Below, piece by piece: positions 52,191 through 60,142 of a stretch of DNA of 64,000 nt. The DNA is from JAIXWP01 sp964428835 (lineage in GTDB: Bacteria > Bacteroidota > Bacteroidia > Flavobacteriales_D > Sanyastnellaceae): positions 1-64,000 of the forward strand of contig CAYRZQ010000021.1 in assembly GCA_964428835.1 (NCBI GenBank), read 5' to 3'. The translations under genes were made by a program, and so were the position numbers. The notes below the pieces were generated by a model. The model had not been told where the DNA came from. It made no database searches and saw only the letters and a program-made list of their open reading frames with translations. Positions within the stretch are counted from its first letter, which is position 1, and each line of letters begins with the position of its first letter.

Positions 52191-52877
52191 TTACTTATCC
52201 TCTTTACTAAATGCCATAACCAGCACAAAAACAGGTTGAGAATTATCTAAGGGCATCACAGAAATGTTTGATATACCTAATCTATAGTATGGATCATAGT
52301 GATCGAAGATTTTGCCAATACAATTTTCTTGGCTTTTTGAGAATTGCGCTTCCCAATTATCATCCATAATTGAACTTGGGTCAGTGAAAATAGGCTGAAC
52401 TAGGTTTAGCATTCTACCATACTCCATTTCAGCGACGGTTTTATCGGAAAAAAAATATCTACATTCGAAAATCATGGGATGCTTGGTAGTGTCTTCTTTC
52501 CCTCCTTTTTCTGTAATGAGAGCAGCATTTCCATAAATCAACATAACTTGAACGGAGTCAGGTTTAGATTCAATAAGACCTTTGTCTGTTGTGATGCCTT
52601 TGAAGAAAGTAGGGGGAGGGAAGTTATTGAAAGTAGTGTCTGTTAAAACAAATCTCTTATCATTCAGAATTTCCTCGCGGAGCTCCAAGCGGGATTTTTT
52701 AAGGGGAAGATTATAAAAAATATTTTCAATGATCGGATGAACTTGTCCGGCCTGCGCTGTGTCATCAGTTTGATTGATTTCTTGAGATTGTGGTTCTTTA
52801 ATATTTACGTTGCATGCTGTTAAGCCTAAAACTGCTGTCAGTGACGTCAAAATCAAGATTGCATGTGTTTTTTTCAT
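52191..52877 (-). CDS. Lipoprotein of unknown function
   Basis: 228 residues. The signal ends in LGLTAC (Cys22), then a Gln/Asp-rich linker (NIKEPQSQEINQTDDTAQAG) and a mixed alpha/beta domain with landmarks YNLPLKKSRLELREEIL, SVQVMLIYGNAALI, MIFECRYFFSDKTVAEMEYG and ISVMPLDNSQPVFVLVMAFS. No catalytic motif or family recognised. It is bracketed by direct repeats C and D and stands alone on its strand, which suggests insertion as a unit. Confidence 0.78.
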   Translation of the reverse strand: MKKTHAILILTSLTAVLGLTACNVNIKEPQSQEINQTDDTAQAGQVHPIIENIFYNLPLKKSRLELREEILNDKRFVLTDTTFNNFPPPTFFKGITTDKGLIESKPDSVQVMLIYGNAALITEKGGKEDTTKHPMIFECRYFFSDKTVAEMEYGRMLNLVQPIFTDPSSIMDDNWEAQFSKSQENCIGKIFDHYDPYYRLGISNISVMPLDNSQPVFVLVMAFSKEDK

Positions 52878-52952
52878 TGTCTTTTCTGAGTATTGATTTG
52901 CGCCCTTCGCAGCGTATTAGCAGGCTGACTTTCTTTTTGCCGCCATTGATTC

Positions 52953-53049
52953 GGAGAACTGTAGCTCAATAATACATAAAAATTTCAATCGGGAGAGAGG
53001 CCTAAATGAAATGGTATAGGATGCTCGGGTTCTTGAATTATATGGATAG
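52953..53049. repeat. ~97-bp direct repeat, copy D (right of the lipoprotein gene)
   Basis: Begins GGAGAACTGTAGCTCAATAA and ends GGTTCTTGAATTATATGGAT, parallel to copy C. It lies just upstream of the next plus-strand gene (ATG 53095), so it may also contribute to that gene's leader or promoter region. Confidence 0.87.
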
Positions 53050-53094
53050 TTTTCGTTGCCTTCGCGTTCAGACGATTTTTCTTAATTTTACAGT

Positions 53095-53787
53095 ATGATC
53101 AAGAATTCCTTTCTCTCCATATTTATGGGAATGATTGTCTTCATTAGCGCATGCAAAAAGGACGAACAATCAGAACCAGAACCAACGCCATTTACTTATA
53201 CCGCAGCAGATTCATTAGTATTTGAACATACTGGCACTTTGCCTTATACTGTAGCCGTTCAAAGTACTTCTGGAAAGGATTTTATATCCAGTTTTTCTGG
53301 CCTCGGTGCCTCGTTTTCTAACGGCGGTGCAACTCTAACTATCCCATCCAATCAAAGTCGTTCGTTCGATATTTACTTTAATCAGGTAGGTGCAGTTCCC
53401 GGAATATATCCTTGCACTTTGTCGGTAGCAGTGCCCAATGAGAACAATGCCCTAAAAACCAAAATAGTTCAAATGGTGTATCGCCCAAATTGCGGCTATA
53501 CCTTCCGCAATTATACATTCGGAGAAATCACCTATCAAATCAATGGATTGTTAGAAAATCGAGCAATCACGTGTGAGTACAACAGTGAAGGACAATTAGA
53601 AGTTGTCGGCCTGGTTCCATTCCAAATTAATCTAAATTTTAATTGTGCCAACGCCACAGTTATTATGGATCCAGTGCTACACTTAGGCAATGTGGTAACC
53701 TGTACAGGGTCGATTGAAGGCAGCGAAGTGGCGTTGCAATTCTTTAATGATGGTGAATTGAACGCTATTGGAGGGATTAGATTTTAA
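53095..53787 (+). CDS. Lipoprotein of unknown function, beta-rich
   Basis: 230 residues with a lipobox (FISAC, Cys20) and a Glu/Pro linker (KKDEQSEPEPTPF). Two probable beta domains follow: one Ig-like (about 35-130: SFSGLGASFSNGGATLTIPS, SRSFDIYFNQVGAVPGIYPC) and one from about 135 that contains three of the Cys (RPNCGYTFRNYTFGEITYQI, AITCEYN, NFNCANATV). Probably surface-exposed. No family recognised. Starts 46 bp after repeat D. Confidence 0.75.
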   Translation: MIKNSFLSIFMGMIVFISACKKDEQSEPEPTPFTYTAADSLVFEHTGTLPYTVAVQSTSGKDFISSFSGLGASFSNGGATLTIPSNQSRSFDIYFNQVGAVPGIYPCTLSVAVPNENNALKTKIVQMVYRPNCGYTFRNYTFGEITYQINGLLENRAITCEYNSEGQLEVVGLVPFQINLNFNCANATVIMDPVLHLGNVVTCTGSIEGSEVALQFFNDGELNAIGGIRF

Positions 53788-53874
53788 ATGATATATCTAG
53801 TGAAAAAGACATCTATTTTTTGAATCTTTTTGCGGATAGATGCGAAGTCTAATGCAGCCCATCAACCTGGGGTA

Positions 53875-54951
53875 TTAAAAAGCCCGAACTGCGCGAACAT
53901 GAAATAAGCTGCCCTTGGCGTTACCATTGGCAAAGCCATTGCTGAAGGTGAATGCCCATGCGTTGTTGTTGTCGAATTCCGAACTACTCCAGTAGTTATT
54001 CAATTGCAATTGAGCCGCGCCTGAAATTTGCGCTAAAGAACGCGCTACAGTGTAATAGTTGTTCCAAAGCATATTGAGCTCCTGGAGAGATGGTAGATAC
54101 CAATCACTTTGGCCGCCATTAGTTGAATTCAAGCATAAAATCGCAGCGCTGTTTGTATGACCAGCTTGTGCCACTATAGCATTGCTATTGCTCAAACCAT
54201 CCCATATACTTTGCGCGGATTGACCAATTAAGTTTGAGGCTACATTACTGGAAACCTGTGACGTACTTAAATCAGTTTTGTCCACGATCAAGCCATGCTC
54301 AATGCCTTGTGCATCTATGAATAAATGGAAAATTACTCCTCCACCAAATTCTTCTCCAATGTAGTGAGTGAAACCGCTGCTACCTGCCGGTCCTTGCGGT
54401 CCTTGCGGTCCTTGAGGTCCTTCAGGACCTTGTGGGCCTTGCGGTCCTTGAGGTCCTTCAGGACCTTGTGGGCCTTGTGGTCCTTGTGGTCCGGTTGCAC
54501 CGTCATTTCCCGCTGGTCCTTGTGGTCCTTGAGGACCAGGAATAGAACTTCCTGATGTTTTCGCATATAATGCATAGGGTACACTTAGCAACTGGCTTGT
54601 GCCTGTTATGGTGTAATTTGTACCTCCTGCAGGATCAGTTTCAGTTTTGATGAAATAAGGTCCGTTTGCCCAATCAACATTAGCGAAATTACCCGAAACG
54701 ACAGTGCCTCCACCAATTTCAATACTTACTAAACCGTTAGCATTAGAAGTGGGGGTTTGAGTTTCTACGTAAACTGCTGATCCGCTTGCCGAACCTTGTA
54801 GAATTGATATTTGCATACCTACTTCTGCTGAACTAACTAAATTATTGCTAGCATCTCTAACAACAGCTTGATAGCTCATTTTTTCAGGAGCTTGCGCGAA
54901 TACAGTTAAAGTTAAAATTAGGCTGGCAATTATTGAGAGTATATGTTTCAT
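53875..54951 (-). CDS. Collagen-like protein with DUF1566-type C-terminal domain (copy 1)
   Basis: 358 residues: signal peptide (LTLTVFAQ), an N-terminal domain (about 20-135) opening APEKMSYQAVVRDASNNLVS and ending GTSQLLSVPYALYAK, a collagen-like stretch of about 18 Gly-Pro-Gln/Glu-type triplets (about 139-193), and a C-terminal DUF1566/Lcl-type domain (about 195-358; GGVIFHLFIDAQGIEHGLIV, WYLPSLQELNMLWNNYY, NYWSSSEFD). It lacks a T9SS tail. The triplet-coding DNA contains two near-identical 36-bp units. The paralogue at 60143-61198 has the same architecture, with a T9SS protein gene directly upstream; here that position holds only a fragment. Confidence 0.9.
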   Translation of the reverse strand: MKHILSIIASLILTLTVFAQAPEKMSYQAVVRDASNNLVSSAEVGMQISILQGSASGSAVYVETQTPTSNANGLVSIEIGGGTVVSGNFANVDWANGPYFIKTETDPAGGTNYTITGTSQLLSVPYALYAKTSGSSIPGPQGPQGPAGNDGATGPQGPQGPQGPEGPQGPQGPQGPEGPQGPQGPQGPAGSSGFTHYIGEEFGGGVIFHLFIDAQGIEHGLIVDKTDLSTSQVSSNVASNLIGQSAQSIWDGLSNSNAIVAQAGHTNSAAILCLNSTNGGQSDWYLPSLQELNMLWNNYYTVARSLAQISGAAQLQLNNYWSSSEFDNNNAWAFTFSNGFANGNAKGSLFHVRAVRAF

Positions 54952-54957
54952 TGAAAT

Positions 54958-55076
54958 CTACTTTTTGATAATTTGGAACGATTGGACTGTTTTATTCTCT
55001 TGGCTTACAATGTTTATAAGGAAGTAGCCGTAGGTAAATTGTCCATTTCAACCTCTGTTTGTTGTGAATTTACTTG
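54958..55076 (-). pseudogene. Remnant of a T9SS sorting-domain gene
   Basis: Two frames together reproduce the C-terminus of the intact gene at 61205-61693. VNSQQTEVEMDNLPTATS (one frame) is followed after a frameshift by FLINIVSQENKTVQSFQIIK and K-TAG. The intact protein reads QQTQINMNGLPSATYFIQVV and NQENKKVQSFKIIKN. Upstream it is cut by a stop at 55077-55079. It occupies the same position relative to collagen-like copy 1 as the intact gene does to copy 2. Confidence 0.82.
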
Positions 55077-55105
55077 TTATCGTATGGCTTGTCACCGAGT
55101 ACATC

Positions 55106-56008
55106 TTAATGTACGTTGTTTACGATTAGTCTGGTATAAGCTCTACCGCCACCTTCGTGATCAACCCGAATGATGTAGGAACCATTTGAGACGCTACTTA
55201 ATGAAAAGTGATTATTGAAAATGCTTTCACTTTCGTAAGACCTAATCGCAACACCATTTATAGAAAAAAGACTTACAGACTCTATTGGTGCAGATAAATT
55301 TGAAAACTGAAAGAAATCACTAGATGGATTTGGATAAACCGATAGTTCTGTTTTTAAGTCATCAAATTCATTTTCTATACCAATAAATTCTAAATTAAAA
55401 TTGATGTGATAGGTGATGGTATCAGTTCCATTGAGCACCTTGAAATCTAATGATTCTTGGTTGCATAGATCTGAATACAACAATGTATCAGTTTCGAAAA
55501 TATCTGAATCTATTGTCTGATCATAAATGAGATTACTGTTTATGTTGGATGGAATAGAGGAACATCTGGCCACGCGTAATTGCATAGGAATATCCCATTG
55601 AGTAACTAAATAGGCTGTAGTTGAGTTGACCACGTATAATCCAAAATAGTTTGGCGCCCCACCTCCTATATCGGTCCAAGTTTGCCCAAAATCTTGAGTT
55701 CTCAAGACGCGATTGGAGGAAATTCCGCTGTAGAAAACCAAAAAACCAATAGAATCATTTATAAAAATTAAATCTTTACAATGTTTTCCTTGGCTCATGT
55801 TCCCGCTTGCAGTAAATACAGCAATTCCATTTTTGTAAATAATATAACCATAGATAGCACCAGAGCCACCACCGCTATTAAAATTACTGTAGGTATAAGC
55901 GTTGTTCATTGGTTCAGCACAAACGCTGCGATCAAAACCAATAAATTCAACTTGTGCGTAAACGCTGGTACAACAGTAAATGAGGAATATGGATATAATG
56001 TTTTTCAT
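55106..56008 (-). CDS. T9SS type A sorting-domain protein, YCF48/exo-sialidase-like strands
   Basis: 300 residues: signal peptide (FLIYCCTSVYAQ), a middle region with blade-like segments (KDLIFINDSIGFLVFYSG, RVLRTQDFGQTWTDIGGG, FGLYVVNSTTAYLV) resembling YCF48 or BNR-type propeller repeats, and a C-terminal T9SS domain (LSVYPNPSSDFFQFSNL ... GSYIIRVDHEGG). The propeller looks short, perhaps three or four blades, so the protein may be a reduced family member. A TATATTTG element lies 11 nt before the ATG. Confidence 0.82.
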   Translation of the reverse strand: MKNIISIFLIYCCTSVYAQVEFIGFDRSVCAEPMNNAYTYSNFNSGGGSGAIYGYIIYKNGIAVFTASGNMSQGKHCKDLIFINDSIGFLVFYSGISSNRVLRTQDFGQTWTDIGGGAPNYFGLYVVNSTTAYLVTQWDIPMQLRVARCSSIPSNINSNLIYDQTIDSDIFETDTLLYSDLCNQESLDFKVLNGTDTITYHINFNLEFIGIENEFDDLKTELSVYPNPSSDFFQFSNLSAPIESVSLFSINGVAIRSYESESIFNNHFSLSSVSNGSYIIRVDHEGGGRAYTRLIVNNVH

Positions 56009-56019
56009 AGTAGTGATAA

Positions 56020-56027
56020 CAAATATA
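56020..56027 (-). promoter_or_regulatory. TAnnTTTG -7 element for the T9SS protein at 55106-56008
   Basis: TATATTTG on the minus strand, a consensus match, ending 11 nt before the ATG, so the leader would be only a few nucleotides. Confidence 0.55.
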
Positions 56028-56038
56028 GGTATTTTTCA

Positions 56039-56890
56039 TTACCTTAATGCGTCAAACTCAATATATTCATACTCGGGTGAGCATTGGATTAATTGTCTTA
56101 AAATTGAAGCGTGTCCGTTGCCAAAAATAACGAGTATTCTATCATCTGTACTCGTAGTTATTTCTTGAAGGTTTCTAAAAATTCTGAGATTTCTGTTATA
56201 CCACCAAATGGATAGAATATCTGCGCCTCTTGTGCCGTCAAGTTTGAAATCACCTACTAAGTAGCCTCCATAATCCATTTTATGATACTCCTCAGAATTA
56301 ATATACTTAAAATATTCGAGCAAGTTCATTTTTGATACCAGCCTGTTATTGTAGGAGTAAAATTCCCTATAGAATTTTAGATACGGGTCGTCACTGTCAA
56401 AATCAAAATCCTTGATAAGTGTTTGATAATATGCGGAATCTAGTTTCTCTATTTCAGGATCAAAGGAATCTGCATCTATGCTATAGATTGTGTCCAGGTT
56501 TAACTCTGTTGCAAGTCGCATAGCCACTTGAAATCGTTCATCGCGCTCATTACTGTATGCTCCTTGCTTATATTTATTGAGCTTTTCTGTAGCGTTCCAT
56601 TCTGGAAAGGCTTCTATGGCAATTTTGGTAGGCTTAAATTTTTTTATGTAATTTATCAATTCAGTTAATTCTGTCTTCTTGGGTTCTGTTAAGACATCGA
56701 TTTTGTCTTCATCAGTTGTTTTCATCACATCCAGATTGGGATAATCCATGTGAAAGGTGCCAACAACTAGCACTTGAGCTTTTTCTTTTGGGAAGAATGA
56801 GGATGGCTTTCGGATGGTGTCGTTTTGTTGTCCAAACACAGTGATGGAGAGCAATAGATAAATCGGAGTAATAAAAATTAATCGCTTCAT
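56039..56890 (-). CDS. DUF5694-like (TraB/ChaN-type) secreted protein
   Basis: 283 residues with a signal peptide (LLLSITVFGQ). The domain opens with AQVLVVGTFHMDYPNLDVMK, then KKFKPTKIAIEAFPEWNATE, and ends RNLQEIT...DDRILVIFGNGHASILRQL. The GTFH and GNGHA signatures, with the Glu in the IAIEAFP strand, resemble the TraB/ChaN/EreA-type superfamily, in which paired His/Glu residues bind metal. DUF5694 proteins have this layout. Activity and substrate are unknown. Confidence 0.82.
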   Translation of the reverse strand: MKRLIFITPIYLLLSITVFGQQNDTIRKPSSFFPKEKAQVLVVGTFHMDYPNLDVMKTTDEDKIDVLTEPKKTELTELINYIKKFKPTKIAIEAFPEWNATEKLNKYKQGAYSNERDERFQVAMRLATELNLDTIYSIDADSFDPEIEKLDSAYYQTLIKDFDFDSDDPYLKFYREFYSYNNRLVSKMNLLEYFKYINSEEYHKMDYGGYLVGDFKLDGTRGADILSIWWYNRNLRIFRNLQEITTSTDDRILVIFGNGHASILRQLIQCSPEYEYIEFDALR

Positions 56891-57141
56891 AGGTTTTTAT
56901 TTTTCCTATAAGACGACATCACCGCTAAAATGCTGCATCCAATGTTGCTGGTTTTGGGCAAGGGGCAAAATGAGATAGGAAATAGGAAATAGGAGTTTTT
57001 GCAGCGCTAAAAATACTTAAGTGCCGCTCATGACGGGAGCATGGTGTGTCTTGACCTACGCGTGGTGCGCTTATTATCCAGCTTGAATAGAGCTCAGCTT
57101 GGGTTGGCGGATTTTTGTACATTTGCTAAAATACCTTTAAC
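56891..57141. other. Intergenic region with GATAGGAAATAGG repeats and a promoter
   Basis: Holds GATAGGAAATAGGAAATAGG (56973-56992), like the units after the coiled-coil gene at 42.7 kb. A GC-richer stretch with ATGACGGGAGCATGGTGTG and GACCTACGCGTGG follows that I cannot identify. At 57118-57125 is TACATTTG, a full -7 consensus match ending 16 nt before the next ATG. No gene is supported here. Confidence 0.6.
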
Positions 57142-59826
57142 ATGACTGTTAAATCACTAGTGCTACTGAGCTCAATGTTGCTTGTGGGATATTGTTTTGG
57201 ACAGGTGGACTATTCTTATGCTTTTGATATTGAACCACCTACCGTTATAGGTCAAAATAGAGAAGTCGTTTACTTATCTAATGTTCCGAATCATTTGTTT
57301 TTTGTGGGGAGTACTAATCATGAAGGAGTGAATGCTCCTTCGGTAATTAAGATGTCAGCGAATGGAATTACCGTTTGGGATATGGCCATTGATGATGCGG
57401 CGAATTATACCAGTGGATCAAATAGTGTTTACTCGATTTGTCATGATGGAACATCTATCTATGCCGGCGCTCTGACTACTCGCGTTTCGCTTGGATACCA
57501 GAAGGAAGTATTGAAATTAAATCCAACTACAGGTGCAATTATTTGGAGATCGGAGTTTGCCACTGACTATGTAGCGGAGATCCGCGACATCTTCGATTTT
57601 AATTCGAATTCGATCCTGTTAAATTATGTGGCGGCACAAACCGAGCGCTTTGCTGTAATTTCCAAAAGCACGGGTGCAGTAACTGCTACTTTTAATAAAC
57701 CCATCACTACTGGCGATCTTGTGGGAATATCTTCTTCTGTTTACTATACCAGTGGTGATACGGTGTATAGAAAAACACCAAGTGGCACTAACCTCACCAA
57801 CAACTGGGCGACGGAAATTCCAGGGATGATATACATGTCTGAGATTATTGACCTAGGTTCCGAAATCGCCATTCTTGGTCGGGTGGCGGCGAACAACGAG
57901 GAACGGATTAATTTTATTAATAAATCGACCGGTTTATTGACAGGATCAATCAATACAGGGCGGTTTCAAACAGCGGCCATGCACTACGTGCTAAAGAACA
58001 ACAAACTTTATGTCGCTTGGGCAGCCACAGGCCCTCAGGGTAGTCCAGAAGTGTACACCTATGATTGTTTTGATATGGTCACGAAACAAATCGCCTGGCA
58101 GAAAATATACATTCTTCAGGACTCCATACATGGACGCGGTGAGGCACGTAGAATTGCATTAGACAACAATAACAATCTCTACATACTGGGAGAAGTTATT
58201 ACTAGCGCCAATAAACACGCCGTAGTAAGATGTAATGCGACTACAGGGGATTATATCAACCATCAGTTACTTGAGCCAACAGGTAATCCAGTTGCCAATT
58301 CGCTTGTTTTTAGTGAAATTTTTGTTGTGGGTAATGGTCTGCTCGTTTTCGGAAATTATAATCAGCCTTATAAATCAGGTGGGTATAAGTCTGCACTTTC
58401 ATTAGTAAAAGTAAACGCTCAAAATACTTCTCATCTTTTGGTGAGAAAATTCGGGGGTACCTTTCAATTGGATTCACAATCTAGGGTAATACTTGAAGGG
58501 CCTGATAATAAGGTGGCCGTGGCATCTGCGGAAGGCCGCTATGGGTTGATTCGTATCTTTGATGGGGATAATAATGTGATTGCTCAGAAGTACTTGCGCT
58601 TAAATCTTAATTTAATTCCTCGTAAACTAGCAGCTTTACCCAATGGTAATTTTTTAATGGCGGGAATAAGTTATAATTCAACAGAAGTTGGTGGAGATAC
58701 TCCGAATTTAAATAATGGAAATTTTGTTCTATATGAGTTTGATTGGTCTGCAAATCAAATTAATTATCTCGCTGGAAATTTAAATGTTTCCAGTGGGGGA
58801 ATTGCTGTGCACGATTTGTTGACCGATGGTACCAACCACTGCGTGCTTGCAGAAAATACAGGCAGCGGCATCGTGATCTTGTACCGCACATCGAATTGGA
58901 CGAGTTGGAACAGCGCCTCTTTGAATTTTACAGCACCCACTTCCAATCCAGAAACGACCATGTCGGCATTATATACCGACTCTCAATTTATAGTGTATGG
59001 CCCGGCATCGGGCTTTGCAATACGACGAGTAAATAAATCGAATTTATCCTTCTCTAGCTTCCAGGTGAATGGTAACCCCAATATGGGCATGGGGCGAGTA
59101 GAGAAAGTGATTACCACAAATAATCCAGATCACTTCTACTACGGGGGCTATGCGCTCGAAGCCGTCAACGTTGCCCGAGTATGCAGTTATCAGCCATCGA
59201 CCAGCGACACTCTTTGGTCGAGATCTATTTTTGCTACGAATTTTTTCGATGTTATTCCCAATGCTGATACAACCGTGCTCTATATGCTTTATTATCACCA
59301 AGGATTTCGTATCGCCGCGGTCAATTCAGAAAATGGTGCTCTGCTTTGGGCGAGTGGAAATATTGAATCGTGTTCCACTTGCACTCCGGGGGTGTTCTAT
59401 CTCGATACCACTGCAAATAGTATTTGGCTTTCAATCAACGGAGCAACAAGCACGGACACTGATGGTTCTAGCAACTTATATCAGATTAATACCAGTGGTC
59501 AAGTAATAAGCACCACTTTACTCGATAATAGCGGCACAGGGCTGAACGCTATATACGATTTAAAGAGAATGAATAATGGGAGACTTATCTATTGCGGTTC
59601 TACCAATCATCCAGTTTTCAAAGAAACAGCCTTCGCTCATTTCACCAATCCTCCAATTGAAAATTTATCCGGTGATTTTGATAACGATGGTTACGTTGAT
59701 ACCGATGATCTCAATTTGATTTATCAGAACATAGGCTGCGTTTCGTCGTCGTGCATGATCTATGATCTCAATAATGACGGTGTAGTAGGTGCCCAGGACA
59801 TAGTTCTTCTCATCGAGCTTCTCTGA
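57142..59826 (+). CDS. Secreted PQQ-like propeller protein with dockerin-type Ca-binding tail
   Basis: 894 residues: signal peptide (LLVGYCFGQ), then long series of propeller-type repeats recording values (for example SVYSICHDGTSIYAGALT, VLKLNPTTGAIIWRSEFAT, LYILGEVITSANKHAVVRCN, VAAVNSENGALLWASGN), like PQQ/quinoprotein or SBBP propellers, probably two. The C-terminal ~55 residues carry two calcium-loop motifs, DFDNDGYVDTDDLNLIYQ and DLNNDGVVGAQDIVLLIEL, i.e. a dockerin type I-like pair; there is no T9SS tail. A TACATTTG element is just upstream. The dockerin-like end suggests docking to another surface protein or Ca-dependent folding. Confidence 0.83.
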   Translation: MTVKSLVLLSSMLLVGYCFGQVDYSYAFDIEPPTVIGQNREVVYLSNVPNHLFFVGSTNHEGVNAPSVIKMSANGITVWDMAIDDAANYTSGSNSVYSICHDGTSIYAGALTTRVSLGYQKEVLKLNPTTGAIIWRSEFATDYVAEIRDIFDFNSNSILLNYVAAQTERFAVISKSTGAVTATFNKPITTGDLVGISSSVYYTSGDTVYRKTPSGTNLTNNWATEIPGMIYMSEIIDLGSEIAILGRVAANNEERINFINKSTGLLTGSINTGRFQTAAMHYVLKNNKLYVAWAATGPQGSPEVYTYDCFDMVTKQIAWQKIYILQDSIHGRGEARRIALDNNNNLYILGEVITSANKHAVVRCNATTGDYINHQLLEPTGNPVANSLVFSEIFVVGNGLLVFGNYNQPYKSGGYKSALSLVKVNAQNTSHLLVRKFGGTFQLDSQSRVILEGPDNKVAVASAEGRYGLIRIFDGDNNVIAQKYLRLNLNLIPRKLAALPNGNFLMAGISYNSTEVGGDTPNLNNGNFVLYEFDWSANQINYLAGNLNVSSGGIAVHDLLTDGTNHCVLAENTGSGIVILYRTSNWTSWNSASLNFTAPTSNPETTMSALYTDSQFIVYGPASGFAIRRVNKSNLSFSSFQVNGNPNMGMGRVEKVITTNNPDHFYYGGYALEAVNVARVCSYQPSTSDTLWSRSIFATNFFDVIPNADTTVLYMLYYHQGFRIAAVNSENGALLWASGNIESCSTCTPGVFYLDTTANSIWLSINGATSTDTDGSSNLYQINTSGQVISTTLLDNSGTGLNAIYDLKRMNNGRLIYCGSTNHPVFKETAFAHFTNPPIENLSGDFDNDGYVDTDDLNLIYQNIGCVSSSCMIYDLNNDGVVGAQDIVLLIELL

Positions 59827-59904
59827 TAGAAGCACAAAGCTATCCCGCATGTGTGGGACACTTCAACCCCGCCATTTTATCAAACTGCTTTTCGTGGCTA
59901 CCTT

Positions 59905-60054
59905 TTATGCAATAGTCTTTATTCGCTTTGCTTTTTTACTCCAAAGTGTTATTCTTTGTTCCATGCTTGATGTAATGATTCTGTTTCTTTTTTCATTCCA
60001 CGAAACTCCCCATAAATAGTCTTTTGAAATACCTTCTGAAATAAGGTTTCCACA
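59905..60054 (-). pseudogene. C-terminal remnant of a WD40-repeat gene
   Basis: Minus-strand codons read GNLISEGISKDYLWGVSWNE, KRNRIITSSMEQRITLWSKK and AKRIKTIA then TAA. This is nearly identical to the last ~45 residues of the WD40 gene at the right edge of the window (63293-64000). The match breaks abruptly upstream of the GNL codons, where an in-frame stop follows within a few codons, so only the last blade survives. The DNA identity over about 130 bp is high, pointing to recent duplication and deletion. Confidence 0.88.
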
Positions 60055-60142
60055 TCCTTAAATACTGGTAAGTTGCAATACAAAGCCATAAAAAAAAACG
60101 TCCGCTTTGCAGTATATATTAAATGGTTAAATAGTTCAATGG

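Noticed and set aside
49689..53049. Integron cassette array or transposon, given repeats bracketing single genes
   Set aside because: No integrase or transposase, no attC-type imperfect palindromes, and the two repeat pairs are unrelated to each other. Kept only as an observation on direct repeats.
52051..53049. tRNA-like sequence in the AGCTCAATAA repeat
   Set aside because: The short tRNA-like string GTAGCTCAATA is not accompanied by acceptor, anticodon or T-arm pairing.
56925..57122. 65-codon minus-strand open frame upstream of the propeller gene
   Set aside because: It overlaps simple repeats and the promoter of the next gene and has no family-like sequence.
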